From: Priestia endophytica DSM 13796
GTDB taxonomy: Bacteria; Bacillota; Bacilli; Bacillales; Bacillaceae_H
DNA: 64,000 nucleotides
Direction: 5' to 3'
Assembly: GCF_900115845.1 (NCBI RefSeq)
Contig: NZ_FOXX01000001.1
Span: 434,001 to 498,000 of the forward strand
The notes under the pieces were generated by a model, which worked only from the letters and a program-made list of their open reading frames with translations, made no database searches and had not been told where the DNA came from. Positions 27,154 to 35,154 of the stretch are shown here, piece after piece. Position 1 is the stretch's first letter; each line of letters starts with the position of its first letter. Both the position numbers and the translations under genes were made by a program.

Positions 27154-27578
27154 AGCTGTTCTCCATATAAGGGAATAACAGCTTCGTAAACTTTTCCATT
27201 TAATGACTCAACTGCAATTGTAATGATTTTGGGAGAATGCGCTGAAAAAGAAAGGGAATGGATATTGCGAAGCGTGATCTCATGACCTAATCCATTTACC
27301 CTTCGTCTAACGAGGTGGCCATATTTTTCATATTGGACAACAATATTTTGATCTGAAGGCGATAACTGTAACAATGACTTATAGATGGAAACTTCTTCTG
27401 CTTCACGAAGTTCAATGGACGTTTGAGCAATAAATGTATCCCACTCAGCTTGTGTAAAAGTATCATACGAACTTTCCGTTTCAATAACTGATAAGAGAAG
27501 TGGAAAAGATGCTAAAAGAATAAGTGAGATGGCAAAACAAAAGATGGTTTCAAGCAGTGTAAATCCATTTCTTTTCAC
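27150..27578 (-). CDS. comGF: Competence type IV pilus minor pilin ComGF
   Basis: A 142-aa protein with the prepilin signature NGFTLLETIF: the peptidase cleaves before F6 and E11 is the usual +5 Glu. A hydrophobic helix to about residue 29 precedes a ComGF-type domain. It is a minor pilin of the DNA-uptake pilus. It overlaps comGE and comGG by 4 bp each. Confidence 0.88.
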   Translation of the reverse strand: MKRNGFTLLETIFCFAISLILLASFPLLLSVIETESSYDTFTQAEWDTFIAQTSIELREAEEVSIYKSLLQLSPSDQNIVVQYEKYGHLVRRRVNGLGHEITLRNIHSLSFSAHSPKIITIAVESLNGKVYEAVIPLYGEQL

Positions 27579-27889
27579 GGAAACAGCACCTCACAAACCT
27601 TTTTTTCTTTCCCATGAAAGGTGTACCAAGAAACACATCCTCCCTTACCACCTTGGACATTTTGAAAAGTAAACATGAAGTTTGTTGTAGATGGAGAGTG
27701 ATGATGAGAATTATATGTTTGATAAAGAAGCTCATTATATAATGAAGTTCTCGCCATATATTCACGTGCTAAATTTGCACGCTGTTGTTTTAAATGAATA
27801 TAAAACGGGAGAATAGAAAGTGTGAGAAGAAGAAAAATTGAAAAAGCGATAACGGCTTCCACCATAACAAAACCTTTTTCATACTTCAT
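27575..27889 (-). CDS. comGE: Competence type IV pilus minor pilin ComGE
   Basis: A 104-aa prepilin-like protein starting MKYEKGFVMVEAVIAFSIF; cleavage is expected after G6 and the +5 Glu is present. I chose ATG at 27887-27889, with GGAGG about 11 nt upstream, not the long in-frame extension inside comGD. It overlaps comGD by 11 bp and comGF by 4 bp. Likely a minor pilin of the competence pilus. Confidence 0.85.
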   Translation of the reverse strand: MKYEKGFVMVEAVIAFSIFLLLTLSILPFYIHLKQQRANLAREYMARTSLYNELLYQTYNSHHHSPSTTNFMFTFQNVQGGKGGCVSWYTFHGKEKKVCEVLFP

Positions 27890-28346
27890 TAATATACATC
27901 CTCCCTCTCCCAAGTAGAAATACCACTGCATATACCTTCTTTTGAAAAGTAACATGAAGGGTACCAGCTCTACTAATATTTCCAGTTGTAGCAAATGTAA
28001 TTGGTGGCCTCAGTGTTTTGAAGTAGATGCTAACGTCTTTATGATAAAAAGTTTGAGAGATGACTTTGCCTTTAGCTGTTATTTGGTATTTGTGATCTTC
28101 AGGGGAAAATTTAATGGCTGTTGGTGTTTGACGATGAATAGCAAGCTGTTGCGCATAGAGAACGTCTTTTTGAAATCTGTCAAAAAACGCTTGCTCATTA
28201 TAAGTCATGATAAGATAGTGAAACGAAAAAACAAAAATGAGAATCACAATGTGAAGCATTAATAATACAATAACTGTTTCAAGGAGCGTGAATCCTCTTT
28301 CAACCTTTTTGTTTTTATCCTCCACTAACTTCACTTGCTTTTCCAT
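27879..28346 (-). CDS. comGD: Competence type IV pilus minor pilin ComGD
   Basis: A pilin-like protein with RGFTLLETVIVLL (cleavage before F19 from this start, +5 Glu). The start is uncertain. The only ATG (28346) lacks a ribosome binding site and lies 32 bp inside comGC; a GTG at 28325 is also inside comGC. The GGAGG at the comGC stop points to a start just after it, where no ATG, GTG or TTG lies in frame. Translation may be coupled to comGC. Confidence 0.85.
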   Translation of the reverse strand: MEKQVKLVEDKNKKVERGFTLLETVIVLLMLHIVILIFVFSFHYLIMTYNEQAFFDRFQKDVLYAQQLAIHRQTPTAIKFSPEDHKYQITAKGKVISQTFYHKDVSIYFKTLRPPITFATTGNISRAGTLHVTFQKKVYAVVFLLGRGRMYINEV

Positions 28347-28620
28347 CAGCGTTTATTGTAATTTCTGTTCCATTAGGACATTTGGCTTCCTTCAAATATC
28401 GTCCTTCAATAAGTTCATTCATCGTTGGTTTCTTCCCTTTTTCAATTTCATACACTTGAACCTGTGCTTCCACAGTATTAAGAAAAGCCTCACACCCTTT
28501 ATTTCGGATTGCTTTATTATGGCTAACAATATTCGGAATCATAATAAGAAGTAAAACCGTAATAACTAACATCACAATAAGCATTTCAATTAAGGTAAAT
28601 CCTTTTTCATTTTTTATCAT
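28315..28620 (-). CDS. comGC: Competence type IV pilus major pilin ComGC
   Basis: A 101-aa major pilin of the competence pilus. Prepilin motif KGFTLIEMLIVMLVI with the +5 Glu; two cysteines (C43 and C81) fit the disulfide known in B. subtilis ComGC. ComC cleaves and methylates the prepilin. It lies 14 bp after comGB. Confidence 0.95.
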   Translation of the reverse strand: MIKNEKGFTLIEMLIVMLVITVLLLIMIPNIVSHNKAIRNKGCEAFLNTVEAQVQVYEIEKGKKPTMNELIEGRYLKEAKCPNGTEITINADGKASEVSGG

Positions 28621-28634
28621 ATACTTTTACCTCC

Positions 28635-29675
28635 TTATAAACTGGACATCGCTTGAAACATAGGAATCATAATCGCCAAATATAAACAAAGAACGGTTAA
28701 CCCGATTAGGGAAAACAAAAGAGGTTGTACAATGCTAATTATTTTTGTTATTTTTCCTTCTACTTTCTCAATCACAAGTGCACTATAGTCACAAAGCTCC
28801 TGTGCTAAGTTACCATTTGACTGGCCGTGTGAAACGATTTGCGACAATTCTAATTCATAATACGAAACTTCTGCAATAATTTCTGGAAGTCTTCTCCCTC
28901 TTGTTAGAGCAAGCTTCAATCGTTTTCCTTCTCCTTGAAAAAATGGTGAATGTTTTTGCCTACAAAATGCTTGTAAACTTTCGTTAATAGACAGCCCTCC
29001 TTTCAAAAGATTGCCTAAATGAGCTGATAAGGAGTAAGAACAAAAACTTTTATAAAGAGGTCCAAAGATTGGCAAGCGCGATAAAAACCTTACTCTCTGA
29101 GCTGGAGATAATCTTTTTAAATATGCTCTACAGTAAAAGAGGATACCTACCATTATGATGATAAAAGTTAGGAAAAGGAGTGGAAAATGATTTGCTAGAA
29201 AAAAGAAGGAAAGAAGGAAAAAAGAAGGTTTCTCATTCATGGAGCTGTAAAGAGAAGAAAATTGAGGAATTAATACGAATGACATTGTCATAAATAAGCC
29301 AATTAAGAACAAAAATAATAAAAGAGGATATTGAATAACTTTGCGAATTTTAACAAGCTGCTGTGCTTTTTCATTTGTAAGTCGTCCACTTTCTTTTAAA
29401 GCAAAGCTAATGTCCCCGTGCTGCTCTGCAAAATAAAGGTAAATAAGCGCTTCTTTATTAAGCTCGTAGAATTGGAATGCTTCATGAAGAGGACGCCCTT
29501 TTTTCAAAGCTGTTAAGCAACTTCTAATTTCAGTTTGAAGCTTTTTATCTCCTTGGAGTCTAAGAAATTCTAGTGCTTGAGACATCGTATAGCCTTTTTC
29601 TAATAAACTCGCTAGCCTTGTTAACAACTGAGCCTGTTCACGCAACGGCTTTTTTTGTTTTGTTTTTTTAATCAT
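28635..29675 (-). CDS. comGB: Competence pilus assembly membrane protein ComGB
   Basis: A 346-aa GspF/PilC-like platform protein with two T2SSF domains (about 20-135 and 220-345) and three membrane segments (about 116-140, 165-190 and 322-345). It anchors pilus assembly in the membrane. I prefer the internal ATG at 29673-29675 (MIKKTKQKKPL) because the longer reading frame overlaps comGA by 56 bp; here the overlap is 8 bp. Confidence 0.92.
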   Translation of the reverse strand: MIKKTKQKKPLREQAQLLTRLASLLEKGYTMSQALEFLRLQGDKKLQTEIRSCLTALKKGRPLHEAFQFYELNKEALIYLYFAEQHGDISFALKESGRLTNEKAQQLVKIRKVIQYPLLLFLFLIGLFMTMSFVLIPQFSSLYSSMNEKPSFFLLSFFFLANHFPLLFLTFIIIMVGILFYCRAYLKRLSPAQRVRFLSRLPIFGPLYKSFCSYSLSAHLGNLLKGGLSINESLQAFCRQKHSPFFQGEGKRLKLALTRGRRLPEIIAEVSYYELELSQIVSHGQSNGNLAQELCDYSALVIEKVEGKITKIISIVQPLLFSLIGLTVLCLYLAIMIPMFQAMSSL

Positions 29676-30744
29676 ATGCTTTCCAGCTTTCCAATACTGA
29701 CGGATAAAGGTATCCAAAAGCAACGCCTCGCCAAACCATATCTTTGAGTTTTGGATATGAATAGACTTTTTGCTTTCCGTTCGCCTCTTGAAGAACTTCC
29801 TTTAGTACTTTTCCGTATAGAAATTCATAGATGCCTGCCTGTCGTTGTTTTCGCATTATTTTGCAGAGCGGCACACACTTTTCCTTACAATACGGACAGC
29901 GAATTTGAACGAGTCGCTGTGCTACTACCCCAATAAGTGTTTGATATATTTCCTGATACGGAACTCCAAATTCCAACAATCTGTATATGGCTCCTTTTGT
30001 ATCTCTCGTATGCATTGTCGTAAGCACTAGGTGCCCTGTCAAAGCAGCGCGAACTGCAATTTTTGCTGTTTCATCATCTCGAATTTCTCCGACCATAATA
30101 ATATCAGGATCATGCCTTAAAATTGCACGCAGTCCTTTTTCATATGTGATGCCTGCCCGTTCATTTACTTGAACTTGCAAAACACCATCGTATTGCTTCT
30201 CTACGGGATCTTCAAGAGTAATGATATTTCGATTAATGAGGCTTTTAGCTTGCTGGAGAAGTGTATATAACGTAGTCGTTTTGCCCGAGCCTGTTGGGCC
30301 AGTGAAAATTAATAATCCATGGGAATGTTGCAAAAGAGCGAGAAGTTTTCTTGTGGAATGTGGGAAAAGGGAAAGAAAATGAATAGATGTCATGTTATCT
30401 TGAGGGAGCACACGAATAACGAGGCTTTCATCAAAAACAGTAGGTAATGTTGAAAGTCGAAGATATACACGTTGGTTTCCTATTTGCATCATAAGAGAGC
30501 CGCTTTGAGGTTTTCTTTTTTCACCAATATCCATACCTCCTAAAAATTTAAAATGAGCAAGTAACCGTTGAAATATATCTCTTTTCAAAATCGCATGTTG
30601 AAAAAGCTCTTGATCTAGCCTGAGCTGGATAAGAGCATCAAGTTCACGAGGAATAAGGTGAATATCTGATACTCTGTGCAAGCAAGCTTTTTCAACTAAA
30701 CTTTCAGCAAGCTTTTCAATTGAGGAAAGCAAAATTTCTGTCAC
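29668..30744 (-). CDS. comGA: Competence pilus assembly ATPase ComGA
   Basis: A 358-aa type II/IV secretion ATPase that powers the competence pilus. Walker A GPTGSGKTTTLYTLL, the Asp-box-like EDPVEKQYDGVLQVQV, Walker B DPDIIMVGEIRDDE and the His box LTTMHTRDT are present; the late CPYCKEKCVPLC could bind zinc. The start is GTG at 30744, directly behind AAAGGT; TTG at 30732 is better spaced and would remove four residues. It is first of the comG operon. ComK control is expected, but I found no clear box pair. Confidence 0.95.
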   Translation of the reverse strand: MTEILLSSIEKLAESLVEKACLHRVSDIHLIPRELDALIQLRLDQELFQHAILKRDIFQRLLAHFKFLGGMDIGEKRKPQSGSLMMQIGNQRVYLRLSTLPTVFDESLVIRVLPQDNMTSIHFLSLFPHSTRKLLALLQHSHGLLIFTGPTGSGKTTTLYTLLQQAKSLINRNIITLEDPVEKQYDGVLQVQVNERAGITYEKGLRAILRHDPDIIMVGEIRDDETAKIAVRAALTGHLVLTTMHTRDTKGAIYRLLEFGVPYQEIYQTLIGVVAQRLVQIRCPYCKEKCVPLCKIMRKQRQAGIYEFLYGKVLKEVLQEANGKQKVYSYPKLKDMVWRGVAFGYLYPSVLESWKAYD

Positions 30745-30858
30745 ACCTTTCTATGGATTTTGTACAAACAGAAATTTCGCCGCGTTTTTCAAAATTCCTT
30801 CTTTATTTTTTATTTTTCTACAAAAAACTGCTAAGTCATAACTTAACAAAAAAGATGC

Positions 30859-31239
30859 CTATGCTGAAAGAACTTTTTTGGATTTCTTTTTCACAAGATT
30901 TTTAAGTGCTGATTCATTATAGCCAATGACTAGCTTTTGGCCATCTGTTAAAATTGGTCTTCTTAGCAATCTTGGATGTTCAATCAGCAAATCTACAGCT
31001 TCTGATAGTGAAAGTTCTTCAATATTGATGTCTAACTTCTTAAATTCTTGACTGCGTTTCGCTAAAATTTCATCAATTCCATCTGTTGTTAAACGTAGAA
31101 GGTTAATAAGCTCCTCATATGTAGGGGTTTCACGAAAGAGATGTCGCTCACTAAAAGGAACTCCTTCTCCTTTTAGCCATTTTTTTGTTTTACGACAAGA
31201 CGTACAGCTTGGGTATGTGTAGAAACGAATGTTTTCCAT
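30859..31239 (-). CDS. mgsR: Spx/MgsR family regulator (YqgZ)
   Basis: A 126-aa ArsC-fold protein like Spx. It has a CxxC redox switch (C12 and C15 in YPSCTSCRK), RPILTDGQKLVIGYNES near the C-terminus, and no catalytic arsenate reductase context. MgsR modulates part of the general stress response in B. subtilis by acting with RNA polymerase; its position beside comGA is the same there. A sibling Spx elsewhere cannot be excluded, but location favours MgsR. Confidence 0.88.
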   Translation of the reverse strand: MENIRFYTYPSCTSCRKTKKWLKGEGVPFSERHLFRETPTYEELINLLRLTTDGIDEILAKRSQEFKKLDINIEELSLSEAVDLLIEHPRLLRRPILTDGQKLVIGYNESALKNLVKKKSKKVLSA

Positions 31240-31419
31240 TGTAATTCTCTCCCTTTATTATATTTATTCTCTTATCTCTTTGTATAATATTGGTACAACA
31301 CATAATTAACTTGTTTTAAGCCTGTTTTAAAAGAGTTTTAATTTACTGTATTTCATATTCCAAAAATAGGACGAATGAACTATAATATAGCTATCTTTTG
31401 AATTAGGAGGTTGATTTCA

Positions 31420-32124
31420 ATGGAGGAAGTATTAAAACTATCGAGCATTCTCGGTGATCCAACACGTTTTAATATCTATAATCACTTAAAAACAACTGAG
31501 ATGCCTATTACCGCTCAAGAAGTTTCCGAGAAATTTCATATTCACCCCAATGTAGCCAGAAGCCATCTCACAAAACTTGAAGATAGCAATCTCATAATCT
31601 CAGAAGCTTATAAAACCGGAAAAGGAGGACGTCCTCGTCTTCTGTATAAGCTTTCTGATCATCTTACCCAGCTTACATTCTCCTATGATGTTTATCAGCT
31701 TCTTTCTAAATTACTTCTCTGTACAATATCTACATTTGGAGAAGAAGGAAAAGAAGCTCTTTACAAAACCGCTATTAAAATGGGGATAGCCTATATTAAA
31801 GATTATTACCATCAAAACGCTCCTTCTAAACCTATAAAATACGGAAAAGATAAAATTTTTCTTATAAAAGAAGCTGCCGAAAAGATCGGTATGCGCTTGT
31901 CTATTCAAGGCTCACCTGATTATAGCTCCATTTCTCTGCATATTTCGCGTTGTCCCTTTCAAACCATTGTTCCTCAAAATGAAGAATTAACGCGCTGCAT
32001 TCATCGTTCTTTCGTGCAAGGAATGATATATTACTTTTTCAAAAACGCTACTTTTTCAGACTCTAACAAAACAATTGGTTTAGAAGCAGGTATTTGTACA
32101 TATAGTGTAGAAAAGCTTTTTTAG
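31420..32124 (+). CDS. Winged-helix transcriptional regulator with a three-Cys C-terminal domain
   Basis: A 234-aa protein. An ArsR/MarR-like winged helix covers about residues 5-75 (LGDPTRFNIYNHL, HIHPNVARSHLTKLED, GRPRLLYKL wing). The C-terminal half carries C178, C193 and C226 near its end, a layout like that of Fe-S or redox-sensing regulators of the SufR type; this is inference. The start is ATG at 31420 with TAGGAGG 9 nt upstream; TTG at 31411 is too close. It is divergent from mgsR and upstream of the DUF2626 gene. Confidence 0.75.
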   Translation: MEEVLKLSSILGDPTRFNIYNHLKTTEMPITAQEVSEKFHIHPNVARSHLTKLEDSNLIISEAYKTGKGGRPRLLYKLSDHLTQLTFSYDVYQLLSKLLLCTISTFGEEGKEALYKTAIKMGIAYIKDYYHQNAPSKPIKYGKDKIFLIKEAAEKIGMRLSIQGSPDYSSISLHISRCPFQTIVPQNEELTRCIHRSFVQGMIYYFFKNATFSDSNKTIGLEAGICTYSVEKLF

Positions 32125-32216
32125 TGATTAGCTTAAACCTCATTTACTTTTTCCTAATTTTCACATTATAATAAAAAAGAAAATGTTTTATAGTGAGCCA
32201 AAGGGGAGGGATACGT

Positions 32217-32453
32217 ATGGATCGTATGTATCGAGTTCTTGGCTTTTGGACGGGAATTTTCGCAGTTATGTTCTATCTCGGCCATATGCCAACAACGTCA
32301 CTGCTGTTTCTAGGTCAAACAGGCTTTTTTGTGCTATTAAGCTATTTAAAACTTTCAGAGCGAATGTACATCTATGTTTTTGGAGCGTATCTAACCGTTT
32401 TCTTTGCTGGATTCACATATTGGACGACATTTATGATGACTCCTGGAGGATAA
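32217..32453 (+). CDS. yqgY: Small membrane protein, DUF2626 (YqgY)
   Basis: A 78-aa protein with three hydrophobic segments (about 5-22, 26-40, 47-70). It starts MDRMYRVLGFWTG. The start is ATG at 32217, with a strong AAGGGGAGGG at 32201-32210. Matches DUF2626/YqgY of Bacillus, function unknown. It ends before a bidirectional terminator shared with yqgX. Confidence 0.82.
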   Translation: MDRMYRVLGFWTGIFAVMFYLGHMPTTSLLFLGQTGFFVLLSYLKLSERMYIYVFGAYLTVFFAGFTYWTTFMMTPGG

Positions 32454-32478
32454 TTAGATAGCGCTTCCAAATTAAAAG

Positions 32479-32512
32479 TAAAAAGCAGTGCTATTGTTAG
32501 CACTGCTTTTTA
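32479..32512. terminator. Bidirectional terminator between yqgY and yqgX
   Basis: 12-bp stem AAAAGCAGTGCT / AGCACTGCTTTT (32481-32510), loop ATTGTT. Confidence 0.87.
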
Positions 32513-32513
32513 T

Positions 32514-33152
32514 TTACATGAAGCCATTCAGAAATGGGTTGCTGTCCATTTCTCTTTCAATTGTGGTTTCTTCACCATGACCTGATAAAACAAGCATTGT
32601 TTCTCCTAGAGTAAGCATTTTTTTATGAATGCTCTCTAGCAGTTCTTCGTGATTTCCACCTGGCAAATCAGTTCTTCCAATGCTGCCAGCAAATAGAACG
32701 TCACCTGAGATAACAAAATCATCTTCTTTGAAAACATAAGAGACACTTCCTGGCGTGTGCCCTGGTGTTTCAAGCACAGAAAATGAGAAGCTTCCAATCG
32801 TTTTCTCTCCCTCTACATCCCAAAAGTTTGTTGCTTCTTTAGCTGTAACAGGACCTAATGGGAAAGAAGCAGAAGCATTTTTTGATGGATCTCCAAGCCA
32901 ATCTTTCTCTTTTTTGTGGACATAAACAGGCACATCAAAGCGGTCTCTTACTTCATCAAGAGCTCCAATATGGTCAAAATGAGCATGAGTTAATAAAATA
33001 GCTTGTGGTTTTAAACCTTTTTCTTTAATAAGTGCCATAATTTTGTGGCCTTCTGCACTTGGATCAAAAATTAGACATTCTTTTTTCTCGTTTGCTACAA
33101 CATAGCAGTTCGTTCCAACAGGACCTAGTGATCTTTTATAATGCTTCAACAT
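32514..33152 (-). CDS. yqgX: MBL-fold metallo-hydrolase, glyoxalase II-like (YqgX)
   Basis: A 212-aa metallo-beta-lactamase-fold protein. The binuclear metal site is complete: THAHFDHIG (HxHxDH), TPGHTPGS, SGDVLF and LSGHGEETT. Such proteins hydrolyse thioesters such as S-lactoyl-glutathione or bacillithiol adducts; the exact substrate is open. I chose ATG at 33150-33152, 9 nt after GAGGTG, rather than GTG at 33164. Confidence 0.9.
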   Translation of the reverse strand: MLKHYKRSLGPVGTNCYVVANEKKECLIFDPSAEGHKIMALIKEKGLKPQAILLTHAHFDHIGALDEVRDRFDVPVYVHKKEKDWLGDPSKNASASFPLGPVTAKEATNFWDVEGEKTIGSFSFSVLETPGHTPGSVSYVFKEDDFVISGDVLFAGSIGRTDLPGGNHEELLESIHKKMLTLGETMLVLSGHGEETTIEREMDSNPFLNGFM

Positions 33153-33307
33153 TACCTTTAACACCTCTTATTTTCAGATTTTTTACCTCGACAAATATTT
33201 AGAAAAGCTATAAAATAAGCTTAAGTGTGTACACTATTTATGGTACATCGGATATTTTGACCTAGCAAGTGAATAGTATTAAGTAACTGGGGAAAAGGGG
33301 GAAATCA

Positions 33308-33481
33308 ATGGGTACAGTTATTATTTTTGGTCTAGTTGCACTTTTAGCGATATTTGGTACGATTTCAGCGCTTAAAAACAAAAACTTTTTAGGATTTGGT
33401 TTTGCTTTAGCGACTTTTGCTGTATTCGGATTTTTTACAGTTATGACAATCATCGGAAATGGCTATCCAGGCGGACATTAA
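33308..33481 (+). CDS. yqgW: Small membrane protein, DUF2759 (YqgW)
   Basis: A 57-aa protein read from ATG at 33308. It has two hydrophobic segments, VIIFGLVALLAIFGTISAL and a second one from F27 to G50, joined by KNKN, and ends GNGYPGGH. A purine-rich AAAGGGGGAAA ribosome binding site lies just before the start. Family assignment to YqgW/DUF2759 is from content and from its place between yqgX and yqgU. Function unknown. Confidence 0.75.
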   Translation: MGTVIIFGLVALLAIFGTISALKNKNFLGFGFALATFAVFGFFTVMTIIGNGYPGGH

Positions 33482-33490
33482 CATACACAA

Positions 33491-33528
33491 AAACGGCTTT
33501 TGAGTAATATTACTCAAAAGCCATTTTT
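33491..33528. terminator. Bidirectional terminator between yqgW and yqgU
   Basis: 13-bp stem GGCTTTTGAGTAA / TTACTCAAAAGCC (33495-33522), flanked by A and T runs. Confidence 0.87.
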
Positions 33529-33536
33529 ACATGCTA

Positions 33537-34613
33537 TTATTTTATCAATGATTTAGTTTCCCCTGTCTTTAAATCCACTATTTTCTTTCCACTCAAACCA
33601 AGTAACGCATACTTACCGTCTGGAGAAAGCCTTATTGGTTTCTCTTCCTTTAACGACGCAATTTTGTTTTCTTGCCCCGTTTCTAATGAAAAGCCTACAA
33701 GCATAAATTCCTCATTGTAAGAAGCTTTATTTGTACTGTACTTTGGCTTATATGTATAAAACACATGTTGACGAGAATCCCATCCATAGTACGGTACACT
33801 CCATCCAGAATAATCTGAAAGAAGAGGAACTTGAAACTCCCTTACCTTTTGATTTTTCCTATCATAAAAAGTATAAGTTCCATATCCTTCTTGATCCTGA
33901 TCGTAACGCAGCACAAGTAAATATTTTTGGTCATTCAAAAACATAAGGCCTTTTTTTGATAAGGCATTCTTTTTACTTGTTTCAATGTCTTCTTTCACGA
34001 GTGGCGCTTCATTGTTCATTAAATCCTTGTTATCTAAATAAGCAATATTTGTTTTACTCATCCATTGAACAAACGGCTGATCTGTAGAAAGGTGTTTCTT
34101 CTCCCCAGTCTCAATATTAAGAGCGTAAACATCAAAGCTCCAATCTTTTGAAAACGTTGTAACAACAATGCGATTTTCATCAAAAGAATTCCAATTATAT
34201 TCAACTTCATAGGCTGGAAACGAAAACCTTTTTTGCAACTCTCCTTTTCTATTTAAAATAGAAAGTTCAATTTTCTCTTCTGATAAAGAAGTTTGCAAGA
34301 GAAACATTTTGCTATCAGGACTTCTCTTTATTGACATCACTTGATTGCTCGTTTTAAAAAAAGAAGAGCTCTTTCCTGAATATAAATTATACCGATTCAC
34401 TTCATATTCGTTGTCTTTTTTATCTATAACTAAAACATGATCCTTATCATACCAATCTCCAATGGCTGTAGAATCTTGTGTATGAAGAGACTTAATATCA
34501 TCAAATATATGACTCTCTTTGGTTCCTTCTCTAATTTTCGAGTTAGGTTGATGAGCTTGACACCCTGTTAGGACTACAAAAATCAACAATAAAACAAACA
34601 CATTCTTCCTCAT
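33537..34613 (-). CDS. yqgU: Lipoprotein with beta-propeller-like repeats (YqgU)
   Basis: A 358-aa protein with a lipoprotein signal: MRKNVFVLLLIFVVLTGC, lipobox LTGC with acylated C18. The rest consists of repeats such as SPDSKMFLL, WDSRQHVFYTY and RLSPDGKYALLGLSG, typical of a WD40/TolB-like propeller displayed outside the membrane. B. subtilis YqgU at the same place is of unknown role. I prefer ATG at 34613 with GGGTGAG before it, not GTG at 34625. Confidence 0.82.
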   Translation of the reverse strand: MRKNVFVLLLIFVVLTGCQAHQPNSKIREGTKESHIFDDIKSLHTQDSTAIGDWYDKDHVLVIDKKDNEYEVNRYNLYSGKSSSFFKTSNQVMSIKRSPDSKMFLLQTSLSEEKIELSILNRKGELQKRFSFPAYEVEYNWNSFDENRIVVTTFSKDWSFDVYALNIETGEKKHLSTDQPFVQWMSKTNIAYLDNKDLMNNEAPLVKEDIETSKKNALSKKGLMFLNDQKYLLVLRYDQDQEGYGTYTFYDRKNQKVREFQVPLLSDYSGWSVPYYGWDSRQHVFYTYKPKYSTNKASYNEEFMLVGFSLETGQENKIASLKEEKPIRLSPDGKYALLGLSGKKIVDLKTGETKSLIK

Positions 34614-34625
34614 CAACTCACCCAC

Positions 34626-35154
34626 TTTTTCTCAAACTTATTCCATTCTAACTTGAATTATCCTACGTGTAATGGGTGATTTCAACTATATTTTAAAAAT
34701 CAAAGATGTTAAATTATCTCTTTTAATATTTTAAAGTAAATATTTATTCCTTTACAGTTAATAATGACCATATATTTGCACCATGTGCAATTTTAAAAAG
34801 CATTTTCCGATAAGATAATATCCATTTTTCACCTTTTTTAGAGCCCAAATCCTACATTCATTTTAGCAAAAAATGTACCTTCGACTCATACTTTTTACAT
34901 TCCTTAAATTTTTTTTCATAAATTCTGTTATGTGACTTTTTTGTATCTAATAACACAATTTATAAATTTTTTCAAAAAAGGTTCATCTCTTCAAACCCCC
35001 TTCATAATAGGCATAAAGACACCAACTGTTTGAAAATAGCAACCGTCAGACTAGACAATGCATATGAGTATGTTAAACTAGTTACTTGTTCGCCCCCCCC
35101 CCTTTAATACCAGTTTCTAAAAACTGAATAAAGAAAGGAGCAACAATAGATATT
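34626..35154. other. Intergenic region between yqgU and the BCCT transporter gene
   Basis: 529 bp, very AT-rich, divergent genes on both sides, no credible ORF. It holds a C10 tract at 35093-35102, a small hairpin CAGTTT/AAACTG (35111-35126), and AAAGGAG at 35134-35140. Promoters for both genes must lie here, but I could not fix a clear -35/-10 pair. Confidence 0.6.
35093..35102. repeat. Homopolymeric C10 tract in the transporter leader
   Basis: Ten consecutive C in an otherwise AT-rich leader, 53 bp before the start codon and 32 bp before the ribosome binding site. Such tracts are prone to slipped-strand length change. Confidence 0.8.

Noticed and set aside
30745-30858. ComK boxes before comGA
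   Set aside because: AT-rich AAAA/TTTT elements occur, but none gave a clean AAAA-N5-TTTT pair with the known spacing, so no site is annotated.
32183-32461. 92-codon plus-strand frame
   Set aside because: It overlaps the DUF2626 gene in another frame; no ribosome binding site and no plausible protein composition.
33262-33453. 63-codon minus-strand frame
   Set aside because: It is antisense to the small gene at 33308-33481, which has a good ribosome binding site and a membrane-protein sequence.
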